Source: Bacillota bacterium
GTDB lineage: Bacteria > Bacillota > SHA-98 > Ch115
Length of the DNA: 64,000 bases
Direction of reading: 5' to 3'
Assembly (NCBI GenBank): GCA_013178415.1
Contig: JABLXA010000013.1
Location: 1 to 64,000, forward strand
Position numbers and translations under genes: made by a program. A model generated the notes under the pieces. It ran no database searches. It saw only the letters and a program-made list of their open reading frames with translations, and was not told where the DNA came from. The first letter of the stretch is position 1, and each line of letters starts with the position of its first letter. This document shows, piece by piece, positions 48,743 to 60,489 of this stretch.

Positions 48743-50650
48743 ATGAGATCTTCTGCAAAACCTGTTTTCGCTCTGATCATCTCGCCAGCCCTTCTATGCG
48801 TTACCGCGCCATTGACAAGCGCAGCTACCCAATATCACGAGTCACCTCAGCTTGCTCAGTTGGTAAAGGAAGGGAAGCTTCCTGCTGTTGAAAAGAGGCT
48901 TCCCAAGGAACCTCTTGTAATAAAGCCAGTCGAGGAGGTGGGGCAGTACGGAGGCACATGGCGACGAATTGCGATAGGGCCGGGTGATGCGGGGATAATA
49001 AGCAATCGGCTGTCCTATGAAAACCTGGTGCGATGGAGTCCAGATGGTAAGACTGTAGTCCCGAACGTGGCAAAAAGTTGGGAAGCTTCTAAGGACGGGA
49101 AATCTTTCACATTCCACCTTCGCGATGGCATGAAATGGTCGGACGGTCAACCATTTACCGCAGATGATATTCTATTCTGGTACCAGGATGTGCTTTTGAA
49201 CGAGGAGCTCACACCGACTTTCCCCACATGGCTCTGCACTCGCGGTGTGCCCGGTAAGGTAGAAAAAGTTGATACCAATACCATAAGATTCAGCTTTGCC
49301 CACCCATATGGCCTTTTCCCTATGATGCTCGCCGGACCCGTGGGTGGAGGAATCACCCAATATCCAAAGCATTATCTGAAGAACTTTCACCCCAAATATG
49401 TCCCCAAGGCAGAACTTGAAAAGGCTGCAAAAGCCGCTGGTTTTGACTTGTGGTACCAGTTCTTTTGGGATAGACAAAGCTGGCAGAACCCCAGCTGTCC
49501 CAGGATATGGCCTTGGATACCAAAACGTGTGCCTCCATCAACGCCAGTAGTCTGTGAAAGGAATCCATACTACTGGAAGGTAGATACAAAGGGTAATCAG
49601 CTTCCGTATATCGATAACATAAGTTTTGATATCGTATCGGACATCGAGACGCTCAACGTGAAGGCAGTCGCCGGCGAAGTAGACATGCAGCTCCGTCACA
49701 TCTTGTGGGAGAACTATACATTGTATATGACCAATCGAAAACAGGGAGATTATAGGGTGCTCAAGTGGACATCCGCCGAAGGCTCAAATGCGCTTTTGAT
49801 GTTCAATCTCAATGATAAGGATCCGGTATTGAGAAAACTCATTGAAGATCGACGTTTCCGCATCGCGCTTTCCCAAGCTATAAATCGCGATGAGATCAAC
49901 GAGATATGCTACCTCGGCATGGGTGAACCGAGACAGGCAGCCGTCATCAAAGAAAGCCCCTATTATGAGGAAGAATTCGCAAAGGCTTACGCACAGTATG
50001 ACCCAGCCCGAGCCAACAAGATCCTTGATGAGATGGGTCTCATGAAACGAGACAAAGAAGGATTCAGACTCCGGCCAGATGGCAAGACATTAAGCCTTAC
50101 CATAGAATATGCGCCTGTATTTGGACCATGGCGTGATGTTGTGGCCATGGTGAAGAAATACTGGGAGACTGTGGGAGTGAAGACGATCGTCAAGGAAGAG
50201 AGTAGGGATCTATTCAGCCCACGGGCCATGGCTGGTGATTTAGATGTCGGCGTGTGGACTATGGATCGCTGCTTCACGCCGCTCATCGAGATGCTCTACT
50301 GGATGCCGATAGAGGGTGGCACCCCGCCGAGCACTGGTATTCAGTACTGGAGGTGGTATAGAACCAGAGGGAAAGAAGGAGAAAAGCCTCCTGCTGAGAT
50401 TCAAAAGATCTATGAACTCTATGATAAAATAATTGAGGCGATTGATGATAGTGAGAGGATTCGCCTTGCAAAGGAGATTATGCGCATTAATGCAGAGAAC
50501 ATCTGGAATATCGGCCTGGTGGGAGGGTTGCCTCACATTGTGATCGTGAAGAATAACTTCAGGAATGTCCCGGAGAAGGCCATTTCTGATTGGCTCCAGC
50601 TGACCCCGGGCAACACTGCGCCAGAGCAGTACTTCATTAAGAAGAAATAG
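48743..50650 (+). CDS. ABC transporter substrate-binding protein, family 5
   Basis: A 635-residue extracellular solute-binding protein. The signal sequence MRSSAKPVFALIISPALLCV is followed by an alanine-type cleavage region (TSAATQ); no lipobox cysteine directly follows. Family features are EVGQYGGTWRRI, YENLVRWSPDGKTVVPNVAK, FHLRDGMKWSDGQPFTADDI and FRIALSQAINRDEINE. Family 5 proteins capture peptides, oligosaccharides or metal chelates. No permease or ATPase genes are adjacent, so it is either an orphan or serves a transporter elsewhere. AGGAGG lies nine to ten bases before the ATG. Confidence 0.88.
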   Translation: MRSSAKPVFALIISPALLCVTAPLTSAATQYHESPQLAQLVKEGKLPAVEKRLPKEPLVIKPVEEVGQYGGTWRRIAIGPGDAGIISNRLSYENLVRWSPDGKTVVPNVAKSWEASKDGKSFTFHLRDGMKWSDGQPFTADDILFWYQDVLLNEELTPTFPTWLCTRGVPGKVEKVDTNTIRFSFAHPYGLFPMMLAGPVGGGITQYPKHYLKNFHPKYVPKAELEKAAKAAGFDLWYQFFWDRQSWQNPSCPRIWPWIPKRVPPSTPVVCERNPYYWKVDTKGNQLPYIDNISFDIVSDIETLNVKAVAGEVDMQLRHILWENYTLYMTNRKQGDYRVLKWTSAEGSNALLMFNLNDKDPVLRKLIEDRRFRIALSQAINRDEINEICYLGMGEPRQAAVIKESPYYEEEFAKAYAQYDPARANKILDEMGLMKRDKEGFRLRPDGKTLSLTIEYAPVFGPWRDVVAMVKKYWETVGVKTIVKEESRDLFSPRAMAGDLDVGVWTMDRCFTPLIEMLYWMPIEGGTPPSTGIQYWRWYRTRGKEGEKPPAEIQKIYELYDKIIEAIDDSERIRLAKEIMRINAENIWNIGLVGGLPHIVIVKNNFRNVPEKAISDWLQLTPGNTAPEQYFIKKK

Positions 50651-50686
50651 GAGAAGAATTAGGATGAATTCTGAATAGGAAGCGAC

Positions 50687-50730
50687 GGCCTGGTGATCTG
50701 CAACTTATATCCCGGATCGCCAGGCCTTTT
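50687..50730 (+). terminator. Rho-independent terminator
   Basis: GGCCTGGTGATC and GATCGCCAGGCC form a 12-bp stem (one G-U) with a 16-base loop, followed by TTTT. It lies 36 bases after the solute-binding protein gene and shortly before the convergent phosphoesterase gene. Confidence 0.75.
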
Positions 50731-50747
50731 GGTTATCACCAGCGCGA

Positions 50748-51407
50748 TCATAGGGCACCTATGGGTACTGTCGAGCAATCTCCAGGCCCGTCACTGGTTT
50801 CGTAATTCAGTATATAAAATCCATGCCCATTTACCACGCATGTGGATGCGACTCTGGTGATACGTTCCTGTCTGGCTTTGTAGTTCAAATGAACATGACC
50901 ATGGAGAAAGTAACGCGGTTTGTAAGATTTGATCATCTTCAAGAAGACCTTGAACCCCTGGTGGCAAACGTCCGGAAGGTCGTGGACGCTGTATGGGGGG
51001 GCATGGGTCACGAGTATATCGATCCCACGTGATAGCCAAAGCTTTGGTTTCAAGGCTATCAGTTTCCAGAACATCTCTCTTTCGGAATATTGAACTGCAT
51101 CATCTGTATAGCGTCGGGATCCTTCTAATCCTGCGATCCTGATCCCCTTGTAATTGACGACACGCCCGTCTATGTTCGTACACCCTTCAGGCGGGCGTGA
51201 AGCGTAGGAGACATCGTGATTCCCCCGAACATAGAATACTGGCACATTGAGCATGGTGGCGATGAAGGAGAGATACTCCCCTGGCAAATCACCGCAAGAG
51301 ATCACCAGGTCTATGTCGGAGAAACGTTCGGGATTGAAGTAATCATATAGGAGGGGTTCCTCCCGATCGGCGACAACCAGGATTTTCAAGTGTGACCGCT
51401 TCCTCAC
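50748..51407 (-). CDS. Calcineurin-like metallophosphoesterase
   Basis: A 219-residue binuclear metal phosphoesterase. Motifs in order are LKILVVADREE (the usual D-x-H is D-R-E here), ISCGDLPGEY, VRGNHDVSY, LVTHAPPY and FLHGHVHLNY. The first metal motif lacks its histidine, which may alter but need not abolish the site. Substrate unknown; family members act on nucleotides, cyclic nucleotides or phosphoproteins. No ribosome binding site as strong as in the neighbours is visible before the ATG. Confidence 0.78.
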   Translation of the reverse strand: MRKRSHLKILVVADREEPLLYDYFNPERFSDIDLVISCGDLPGEYLSFIATMLNVPVFYVRGNHDVSYASRPPEGCTNIDGRVVNYKGIRIAGLEGSRRYTDDAVQYSEREMFWKLIALKPKLWLSRGIDILVTHAPPYSVHDLPDVCHQGFKVFLKMIKSYKPRYFLHGHVHLNYKARQERITRVASTCVVNGHGFYILNYETSDGPGDCSTVPIGAL

Positions 51408-51695
51408 GAAAAAATGCGTATCAGTGATTATCTTGCCATTCAGCCTGCGACATCTGTTAATATTGTGTCACATTTTGGCGGCCATGGCAACATCAATAGC
51501 GCCTGATTATAGGTCGTCGATAATGCCACCGGTAACGGTTAATTGTGAATAAGCCTCTGCAGGGATAGCAATTGCTATGTGGAATAGAATAAGATGCGGC
51601 GCGGTTCGCATCCGGACCATGAAGATTTGTATGAATTGTGATACTCGGTATGAGTTATGGCGTTTCAACTGTTTAGCTATAGGGAGGGCACTAGT

Positions 51696-53135
51696 TTGAG
51701 AGCACTCAAGGCCGCTCTGGAAAGGGCGCGGCGCCTGGGGGCCAGCTACGCAGACCTCCGGGTCGTCAAACGCAGAGATGAAGGTATAGTAGTCAAAAAT
51801 GGAAGGGTGGATTCTGTAGAATCTTCAGAAGAAGAAGGCGTGGGTATCCGTGCCTTGGTAAATGGGGCATGGGGATTTGCGTCTTGTTCGAGCTTAGAGC
51901 AGGAAGACATTGAGAGGACAGCCGAACTTGCCGTTCGGATAGCAAGGGCCAGCGCTCGCGTGAAGACAGACGATGTGACCCTGGCGCCAGTAGATGCTAT
52001 CTGTGATTCCTATAAAAGTGCCTATGATATCGACCCGTTTACAGTGTCTCTCGATGAGAAGATAGGGCTTCTCATGGACGCGGAAAGGCTCGCGAGACAA
52101 AATCCGAAAATCCGGGTCGCCACCGCAGATATGGGATTTCGCAGGGAGGAGAAGATCTTCCTGAGCAGTGAAGGCGCAGATATAAGACAGGAGATAATTG
52201 AGTCTGGGGCTCATATGTCGGCTATCGCCACCGATGGCGAGGAAATTCAAGAAAGGTCCTATCCTTCGATCTTTGGGGATTACGCTACCAGGGGGTATGA
52301 ATTTGTAAAGAGCCTGGATCTTGCCGGACACGCGGAGGAAATAGCCGACCAGGCGGCAGAACTGCTTTCCGCCCCTCAGTGCCCGAGTAAAGTCACTGAT
52401 CTCGTGCTGGGGACAAATCAGCTCGCCCTTCAAATTCATGAATCGTGTGGTCACCCAAGTGAGCTTGACAGGGTGCTCGGCACTGAGGCCAGCTTTGCCG
52501 GTACAAGCTTCCTTACACTGGAAAAGCGGGGAAATTTCAGATATGGTTCGGATGATGTCACGATTGTGGCTGATGCAACCATTCCTGGTGGACTTGGGAC
52601 TTTTGGATATGATGACGAAGGGGTTCCAGCTCAGCGAGTTGAGCTGGTGAAACGCGGCATTTTCTCTGATTATCTCACGTCAAGGGAGACTTCCCCCTTA
52701 GTCAACCAGAGAAGCAATGGATGTATGCGCGCGGACGGGTGGAACAGGACTCCAATAATTCGAATGACCAATATAAACCTAATGCCTGGAGATTGGACGC
52801 TTGACGAGATAATTCGGGACACTAAAGATGGAATATATATGGAAGCGAATAAAAGTTGGAGTATAGACGATAAGAGGCTAAATTTCCAGTTCGGCACTGA
52901 AATCGCATGGGAAATCAAAGACGGTGGACTCGGCAGGATGCTCAAGAATCCCACATATACTGGCATAACGCCGGAATTCTGGAGAAGCTGTGATGCAATA
53001 GCCAATAGGGATTTTTGGCATCTGTGGGGGCTCCCATCTTGCGGGAAGGGCGAACCCATGCAGGTGGCGCATGTGGGGCATGGAGCATCTCCGGCTCGTT
53101 TTCGCAAGGTAAGGGTAGGTGTGGGGAAATGGTGA
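51696..53135 (+). CDS. tldD: TldD-family metalloprotease
   Basis: The catalytic subunit of the TldD/TldE(PmbA) protease. The zinc motif HESCGH lies at about residues 248-253 within QIHESCGHPSELDRVLG. Other conserved parts are AEEIADQAAELL, FGYDDEGVPAQRVELVKRG and RSNGCMRADGWNRTPIIRM. A TTG at 51696 with AGGGAGG eight bases upstream is the best start; an ATG at 51657 is in frame but without a good site. The stop overlaps the start of the PmbA gene. The complex degrades unfolded peptides and matures some peptide toxins or antibiotics. Confidence 0.88.
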   Translation: MRALKAALERARRLGASYADLRVVKRRDEGIVVKNGRVDSVESSEEEGVGIRALVNGAWGFASCSSLEQEDIERTAELAVRIARASARVKTDDVTLAPVDAICDSYKSAYDIDPFTVSLDEKIGLLMDAERLARQNPKIRVATADMGFRREEKIFLSSEGADIRQEIIESGAHMSAIATDGEEIQERSYPSIFGDYATRGYEFVKSLDLAGHAEEIADQAAELLSAPQCPSKVTDLVLGTNQLALQIHESCGHPSELDRVLGTEASFAGTSFLTLEKRGNFRYGSDDVTIVADATIPGGLGTFGYDDEGVPAQRVELVKRGIFSDYLTSRETSPLVNQRSNGCMRADGWNRTPIIRMTNINLMPGDWTLDEIIRDTKDGIYMEANKSWSIDDKRLNFQFGTEIAWEIKDGGLGRMLKNPTYTGITPEFWRSCDAIANRDFWHLWGLPSCGKGEPMQVAHVGHGASPARFRKVRVGVGKW

Positions 53136-54505
53136 GATTGTCTGGGAATGATTCGACCTTCGGAGCCGGGCGGACCTCTGGGGCTGGCCGCGCTATGGAA
53201 ATCGCTGAGATGGCTCTTGCGATGTCCCAGGCCGATCAAACAGAGGTGCATTGCATAGAAAAGGAATCCTTTCTTACCCGTTTCGCGAATTCAGAGATCC
53301 ATCAGAATACGGCCGAAAGCGCTGTACTGGTTACAGTACGGGCCGTTGTTGGGAAAAGGATCGGGATAGCATCCACCAGCAGGTTTGATGAAGACTCACT
53401 CCAATCTGTGGTGTCGCGGGCCTTTGAGATCGCAAAGAGACAGCCCGAGAATCCCCGGTTTGTGTCTTTGCCAGGGCCAGAGGCGCATGATTCTTCTGTA
53501 GAGACCTTCTTTCCTGAGACTGCGAACTTCGGACCTGAGGACCGTGCACTTGCCGTAGATGCTATAATAAAAAGGGTGCGCAAGGCCGGGCTCCTGGGAT
53601 TTGGTTCATTCAGCACGGCTGTCTATGATATAGCCACGGTGAATTCCCTTGGTGTGGCGGCAGGAGAAAGGTCAACGCTGGCGAGTTTCGTCACAGTGGT
53701 GATGGGAGAAGATGGTACAGGCTATGCTGCTCGCACGTCGCGAAATGTCGCTGCCCTGGATCTGGAGGATGCAGGGAGGGAAGCGGTGGAGAGATGCCTT
53801 GCCTCCCGGGGAAGCGTTGCCATAGAGCCCGGGGAATATACAGTCATCCTTGATACCTATGCCGTTGCTGACATGATAGACATGCTCTCATATATGGGAT
53901 TTGGCGCCCTCGCCTACCAGGAAGGCAGGAGCTTCATGTCCGGAGCCCTCGGAAAGCGTATCGCCGGTGAGAATATCTCCATCTGGGACGATGGACTGGC
54001 CGAGGAAGGGATTCCTATCGAATTCGATTATGAGGGCGTTCCCAAGGAGCGTGTCGAGCTCATAACAAATGGCATCGCCAGAGGGGTTGTATATGATTCA
54101 TATACTGCTGGCATAGAGGGAAAGAAGTCGACCGGGCACGCGACATCGCCATCCTTTGCCAATGGCCCTTACGCTACGAATCTTTTCATGGCGCCTGGTC
54201 AATCTGATCTCGATGAGATGATAGACTCGACAGATTATGGTATTCTGGTAACGAGGTTCCACTACACGAATCCAGTTCATCCTATTAAGACATTGTTTAC
54301 TGGGATGACGAGAGATGGAACATTCCTGATCGATGGCGGGAAGATCTCAAAACCATTGAAAAATCTCAGGTTCACTCAGGGCATTCTCGAGGCGTTGTCC
54401 AATGTTGAAATGATCTCAAAGGAGCGCAGGGTCCATGAAGGGGTGGCTTGTGTTCCTGCGCTGAAGATAAAGGGCTTTAATTTTACGGGGGTAACAGAGT
54501 ATTAG
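53129..54505 (+). CDS. pmbA: PmbA/TldE-family protease subunit
   Basis: The non-catalytic partner of TldD: the same fold (AMEIAEMALAMSQADQTEVH at the N-terminus, RFANSEIHQNTAESAVLVTV, IEFDYEGVPKERVELITNGI, GIEGKKSTGHATSPSFANGP) without a HExxxH zinc motif. The ATG at 53129 overlaps the TldD stop. A longer frame to 53015 lies wholly in the TldD C-terminal coding region and is not used. 458 residues, usual family length. The two subunits form a dimer enclosing the active site. Confidence 0.88.
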   Translation: MVRLSGNDSTFGAGRTSGAGRAMEIAEMALAMSQADQTEVHCIEKESFLTRFANSEIHQNTAESAVLVTVRAVVGKRIGIASTSRFDEDSLQSVVSRAFEIAKRQPENPRFVSLPGPEAHDSSVETFFPETANFGPEDRALAVDAIIKRVRKAGLLGFGSFSTAVYDIATVNSLGVAAGERSTLASFVTVVMGEDGTGYAARTSRNVAALDLEDAGREAVERCLASRGSVAIEPGEYTVILDTYAVADMIDMLSYMGFGALAYQEGRSFMSGALGKRIAGENISIWDDGLAEEGIPIEFDYEGVPKERVELITNGIARGVVYDSYTAGIEGKKSTGHATSPSFANGPYATNLFMAPGQSDLDEMIDSTDYGILVTRFHYTNPVHPIKTLFTGMTRDGTFLIDGGKISKPLKNLRFTQGILEALSNVEMISKERRVHEGVACVPALKIKGFNFTGVTEY

Positions 54506-54508
54506 ACG

Positions 54509-56557
54509 ATGGCGAGTTTCATAGATCAATTGAATCCGCAACAAAGGGAAGCGGTTTTGCATGTTGAAGGCCCTCTCCTCATTTTAGCGGGGGCAGGGAG
54601 TGGGAAAACAAGAGTAATCACCTATCGTATAGCGCATCTCTTGGGAGATCTCAAGGTTGCTCCGGTGAATATACTTGCAGTGACTTTCACTAACAAGGCA
54701 GCCAATGAGATGCGGGAGCGGGTGATATCGCTGGTCGGGCCCGCCGCAGTGTCTGTATGGATCAGTACTTTTCATTCGTTTTGTGTCCGTGTGCTGAGAA
54801 GAGATGCCGAGAGACTGGGATTTAGAAGGGATTTTTCCATCTTTGACCGGGATGACCAAATGACTGCAATAAGGCAGGCGCTTCGGGAACTGAGTCTCAA
54901 TGAGAAAAATTATCCCCCTGCTGATTTGCTTTCGACTATCAGCAGGGCCAAAAATGATCTGATAGGACCAGATGAATACGATGCGACCGCCAGCGGCCCC
55001 TGGGAGAACACTGTGGCTCGGGTGTACAAGCAATACCAGAACATTTTGCGCGCAAATGGCGCAATGGATTTCGACGACCTTCTTATCGAGACAGTGCGTC
55101 TTCTGAAGGAACACTCGGAAGTGCAAAGACGATATCAGGAAAGATTCCGGTATATCATGGTCGACGAGTATCAGGATACAAACCGCGTTCAGTATATGCT
55201 GGTGAGGATCCTCGCCGCAAGGTACAGAAATCTCTGTGTTGTCGGAGACGAGGATCAGTCGATCTATGGATGGCGGGGGGCGGATATCCGCAACATCCTG
55301 GATTTTGAAAAGGACTATCCTGACGCTAAGGTGGTAAAGCTCGAGGAGAATTATAGATCGACGAAGTGTATCCTCAATGCTGCAAATAATGTGATAACCA
55401 ATAACTCCGAGAGGAAGAAGAAAAAACTATGGACCAGAAATCCTGATGGCGATAAAGTCATATGTTGCTATGTGCCTGATGAACACGGCGAGGCGCGATT
55501 TGTTGCTGAGCAGATAGCGGAAATGCGCCTTCGTGAGCATAGGCCATGGACGGATTTTGCCATTCTGTATCGAATGAATTCGCAATCCCGCGTCATTGAG
55601 GATGAACTGCTGAAGCAGGGTATACCTTATCAGGTGGTAGGCGGGGTGAGGTTCTATGATCGTAAGGAGATCAAAGATATCCTGGCTTATCTGAGACTCC
55701 TGGTGAACCCTGACGATTCGGTGAGTCTGAGGAGAATCATCAATGTGCCCCGGCGTGGTCTCGGGGATTCCACTGTGGAGAAGTTGGCTACCTTCGCGCG
55801 CCGTGAGGGTATTTCCTTGTATGGCGCGATGCTCAGGATCGACGATGTACCTGAGATAAGCGCCAGGACGCGGAAGCCCATCGCTGCATTCATTCAGATG
55901 ATGGAATCCCTCCGAAATGAGGTAGACGATCTGTCATTGCCGGAATTGATCGACAAAGTGGCAGATGCAACAGGTTATCTGAAAGCGCTCGAGGACGAAA
56001 AGACCGTGGAGGCAGAGTCAAGGATAGAGAATATAAAGGAGCTCCTGTCTGTTGCACAGGAATTCATCGTCCGTCATGGCGGCGCAGTTGAGGAGATTGG
56101 TGCGGGAGCTGGGGATGATGAGCGCGATGGCCAGGATGGCGGGTTTGATGTCATGCAGGAGCATCAAAACGGTGCCCCGGGAAGAGAACAACTCGCTTCT
56201 TTTCTCGAGGAAGTAGCCCTGGTCTCCGATATTGACAATTTCGATGACAGGGTGGAAGGTGTCACTTTGATGACTCTGCACTCGGCAAAGGGGCTAGAGT
56301 TTCCGATAGTCTTCATGGTGGGAATGGAGGAAGGGATCTTCCCTCACTCCCGGGCGCTCGAGGATTATGGCCAGATGGAGGAAGAACGCCGGCTCTGTTA
56401 TGTGGGCATGACACGCGCTGAGGAGCGGCTGATACTTACATGCTCTCACCAGAGGCTGCTTTTCGGACAGCGCATCGATTCGGTGCCTTCTCGATTTATA
56501 GGGGAAGTCCCAGAGGATCTTTTGGAAATCGTTGAGAGATCATATGGATGGTCCTGA
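54509..56557 (+). CDS. pcrA: PcrA/UvrD-type ATP-dependent DNA helicase
   Basis: An SF1A helicase of 682 residues. All motifs are seen: Q motif LNPQQREAV, Walker A LAGAGSGKTRV (26-36), TFTNKAANEMRERV, VDEYQDTN, GDEDQSIYGWRGAD, ENYRST, VTLMTLHSAKGLEFPIVF and YVGMTRAEERL. It unwinds DNA in repair and removes stalled complexes. It is shorter than the 720-740 residues usual for PcrA: it ends at IVERSYGWS and lacks the C-terminal Tudor-like domain that binds RNA polymerase. It starts 4 bases after pmbA and leads an operon with ligA. Confidence 0.9.
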   Translation: MASFIDQLNPQQREAVLHVEGPLLILAGAGSGKTRVITYRIAHLLGDLKVAPVNILAVTFTNKAANEMRERVISLVGPAAVSVWISTFHSFCVRVLRRDAERLGFRRDFSIFDRDDQMTAIRQALRELSLNEKNYPPADLLSTISRAKNDLIGPDEYDATASGPWENTVARVYKQYQNILRANGAMDFDDLLIETVRLLKEHSEVQRRYQERFRYIMVDEYQDTNRVQYMLVRILAARYRNLCVVGDEDQSIYGWRGADIRNILDFEKDYPDAKVVKLEENYRSTKCILNAANNVITNNSERKKKKLWTRNPDGDKVICCYVPDEHGEARFVAEQIAEMRLREHRPWTDFAILYRMNSQSRVIEDELLKQGIPYQVVGGVRFYDRKEIKDILAYLRLLVNPDDSVSLRRIINVPRRGLGDSTVEKLATFARREGISLYGAMLRIDDVPEISARTRKPIAAFIQMMESLRNEVDDLSLPELIDKVADATGYLKALEDEKTVEAESRIENIKELLSVAQEFIVRHGGAVEEIGAGAGDDERDGQDGGFDVMQEHQNGAPGREQLASFLEEVALVSDIDNFDDRVEGVTLMTLHSAKGLEFPIVFMVGMEEGIFPHSRALEDYGQMEEERRLCYVGMTRAEERLILTCSHQRLLFGQRIDSVPSRFIGEVPEDLLEIVERSYGWS

Positions 56558-56577
56558 TTGCATGTAGACGGTCTTGA

Positions 56578-58611
<2,034 letters not shown>

Positions 58612-58616
58612 GTTCC

Positions 58617-58913
58617 TTGCCTATTTCTAAAAAGGATGTTGAGCATGTAGCAAATCTGGCCAGGCTTGAGTTGGACGAAGCTGAAAAAGAAGAATTCACG
58701 CGCCAGCTCGCGAGCATTCTTGAATATGCGGACAAGCTCAAGCAACTCGATACGGAAAAAGTGAACCCAACGGCTCACCCTCTCCCTGTCCGGAATGTCT
58801 TCCGGGAAGATGAAGTGAGGCCTTCTCTCCCAATTGAGGAAGTTTTGCGAAATGCACCTGAGCGGAGCGGGAATTTCTTTAAGGTGCCAAAAATCATGGA
58901 GACAGAGTCGTAG
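58617..58913 (+). CDS. gatC: Aspartyl/glutamyl-tRNA amidotransferase subunit C
   Basis: The small subunit of GatCAB, about 98 residues: KKDVEHVANLARLELDEAEK, FTRQLASILEYADKLKQLDT, VNPTAHPLPVRNVFREDEV. TTG 58617 is the preferred start because AGAGGTGAG lies just upstream; GTG 58608 overlaps the ligA stop. GatC wraps around GatA and GatB and stabilises the complex. Confidence 0.93.
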   Translation: MPISKKDVEHVANLARLELDEAEKEEFTRQLASILEYADKLKQLDTEKVNPTAHPLPVRNVFREDEVRPSLPIEEVLRNAPERSGNFFKVPKIMETES

Positions 58914-58993
58914 CATAGTTGGTATAGTCTCGGTCGCTGAACCAGCTGGATCAGCTGGTCATTCGACTGGTGTGGAAGGGTCGGTGAGATTAT

Positions 58994-60466
58994 TTGGAGC
59001 TTTACTCTTACACAGCTCATGAGCTACATGACCTCCTAATTCGAAGGGAGGTCACCGCTCGTGATATAGCAGAATCGGTTTTCAAGAGAATTGATGAGGT
59101 AGATCCGTCAGTGAAGGCATATATAACGCTGACCCGGGATCTTGCATTTTCGCAGGCGGATGCTGTTGACCGAAAGATTGCGGCAGGCGAAGAGATCGCT
59201 CCGCTTGCTGGCATACCTATAGCATTGAAGGATAATCTATCCACCAGGGATATTAGAACCACATGCGCATCAAAGATCCTAGACAATTATGTCCCGCCGT
59301 ATGACGCCACTGTGGTGGAAAAGGTCCGCGATAATGACATGGTTGTCATAGGCAAGACCAATATGGACGAATTCGCTATGGGTTCATCCACTGAGAATTC
59401 CGGTTTCTTTGAAACCCGTAATCCATGGGATCTTGACAGAGTGCCTGGCGGGTCGTCGGGCGGGAGCGCTGCAGCCGTGAGCGCCCGGGAAGCGATTCTG
59501 GCGCTGGGGTCTGATACCGGCGGGTCAATCCGGCAACCAGCTTCCTTTTGTGGCGTGGTCGGCCTCAAACCAACCTATGGCAGGGTATCTCGATATGGGC
59601 TAGTGGCCTTTGCCTCATCTCTGGACCAGATAGGCCCAATTACCAGGGATGTGACGGATTGCGCGCTTTTGATGAATATCATCGCAGGGCGCGACATTCG
59701 TGATTCGACGTCAGTTGATCAGCCATGTCCGGATTACACGGCATTTCTCATTCCAGACATAACCGGGTTCAAAATAGGCGTTCCAAAGGAATACTTCGGA
59801 CCCGGCCTATCCCCGGATGTGAGGGATGCCATAGAAGCGGCTATGGGGAAATTTGAAGATATGGGGGCGACCCTAGTGGAGGTCACCCTCCCTCATACAG
59901 AATATGCCCTTGCTACCTATTATCTGGTGGCCACCGCTGAGGCGAGCTCCAATTTGGCCCGGTATGACGGAGTGAGATATGGCCTGAGGGTCAAGGAAGC
60001 TCCGGATTCTGTCATGATGACCAAGCGGACTCGCAAGGAAGGCTTCGGAGCCGAGGTGAAGCGGCGCATAATGCTCGGGACATATGCCCTCAGCTCCGGC
60101 TATTATGATGCCTATTATCTGAAGGCATTGAAGGTCCGGACCCTTCTCATCGAGGACTTTGATAGGGCCTTTGAATCTTGTGACGCCATAATATCCCCCA
60201 CATCCCCTACCGTGGCCTTCCGCATCGGCGAGAAGATTCAGGATCCGCTGTCCATGTATCTTTCAGATGTTTATACCGTAACTGCTAATCTGGCGGCCCT
60301 ACCTGCGATTTCCATCCCATGCGGATTTGCCGCAGATGGAATGCCGGTGGGATTACAGCTTTTAGGAAAGCATTTTGATGAACCTACACTATTCCGTCTT
60401 GCGTATGCTTTTGAGGCTGCAAGCGGCCTCAGGTCTCTCTCGCCGCCATTATGCGCGGTCAGATGA
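58994..60466 (+). CDS. gatA: Aspartyl/glutamyl-tRNA amidotransferase subunit A
   Basis: A 490-residue amidase-signature enzyme. The catalytic Ser-Ser-Lys triad is present: K in [14 protein letters not shown] and the serines in [11 protein letters not shown] and [15 protein letters not shown]. It releases ammonia from glutamine for transamidation of Glu-tRNA-Gln and Asp-tRNA-Asn. TTG 58994 follows GGTGAG. Its presence with gatB implies that this host makes Gln-tRNA indirectly, at least in part; the tRNA-Gln used by the prophage is a substrate of this pathway. Confidence 0.94.
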   Translation: MELYSYTAHELHDLLIRREVTARDIAESVFKRIDEVDPSVKAYITLTRDLAFSQADAVDRKIAAGEEIAPLAGIPIALKDNLSTRDIRTTCASKILDNYVPPYDATVVEKVRDNDMVVIGKTNMDEFAMGSSTENSGFFETRNPWDLDRVPGGSSGGSAAAVSAREAILALGSDTGGSIRQPASFCGVVGLKPTYGRVSRYGLVAFASSLDQIGPITRDVTDCALLMNIIAGRDIRDSTSVDQPCPDYTAFLIPDITGFKIGVPKEYFGPGLSPDVRDAIEAAMGKFEDMGATLVEVTLPHTEYALATYYLVATAEASSNLARYDGVRYGLRVKEAPDSVMMTKRTRKEGFGAEVKRRIMLGTYALSSGYYDAYYLKALKVRTLLIEDFDRAFESCDAIISPTSPTVAFRIGEKIQDPLSMYLSDVYTVTANLAALPAISIPCGFAADGMPVGLQLLGKHFDEPTLFRLAYAFEAASGLRSLSPPLCAVR

Positions 60467-60489
60467 CCTGTATAAGGGAGGTATCCTGG

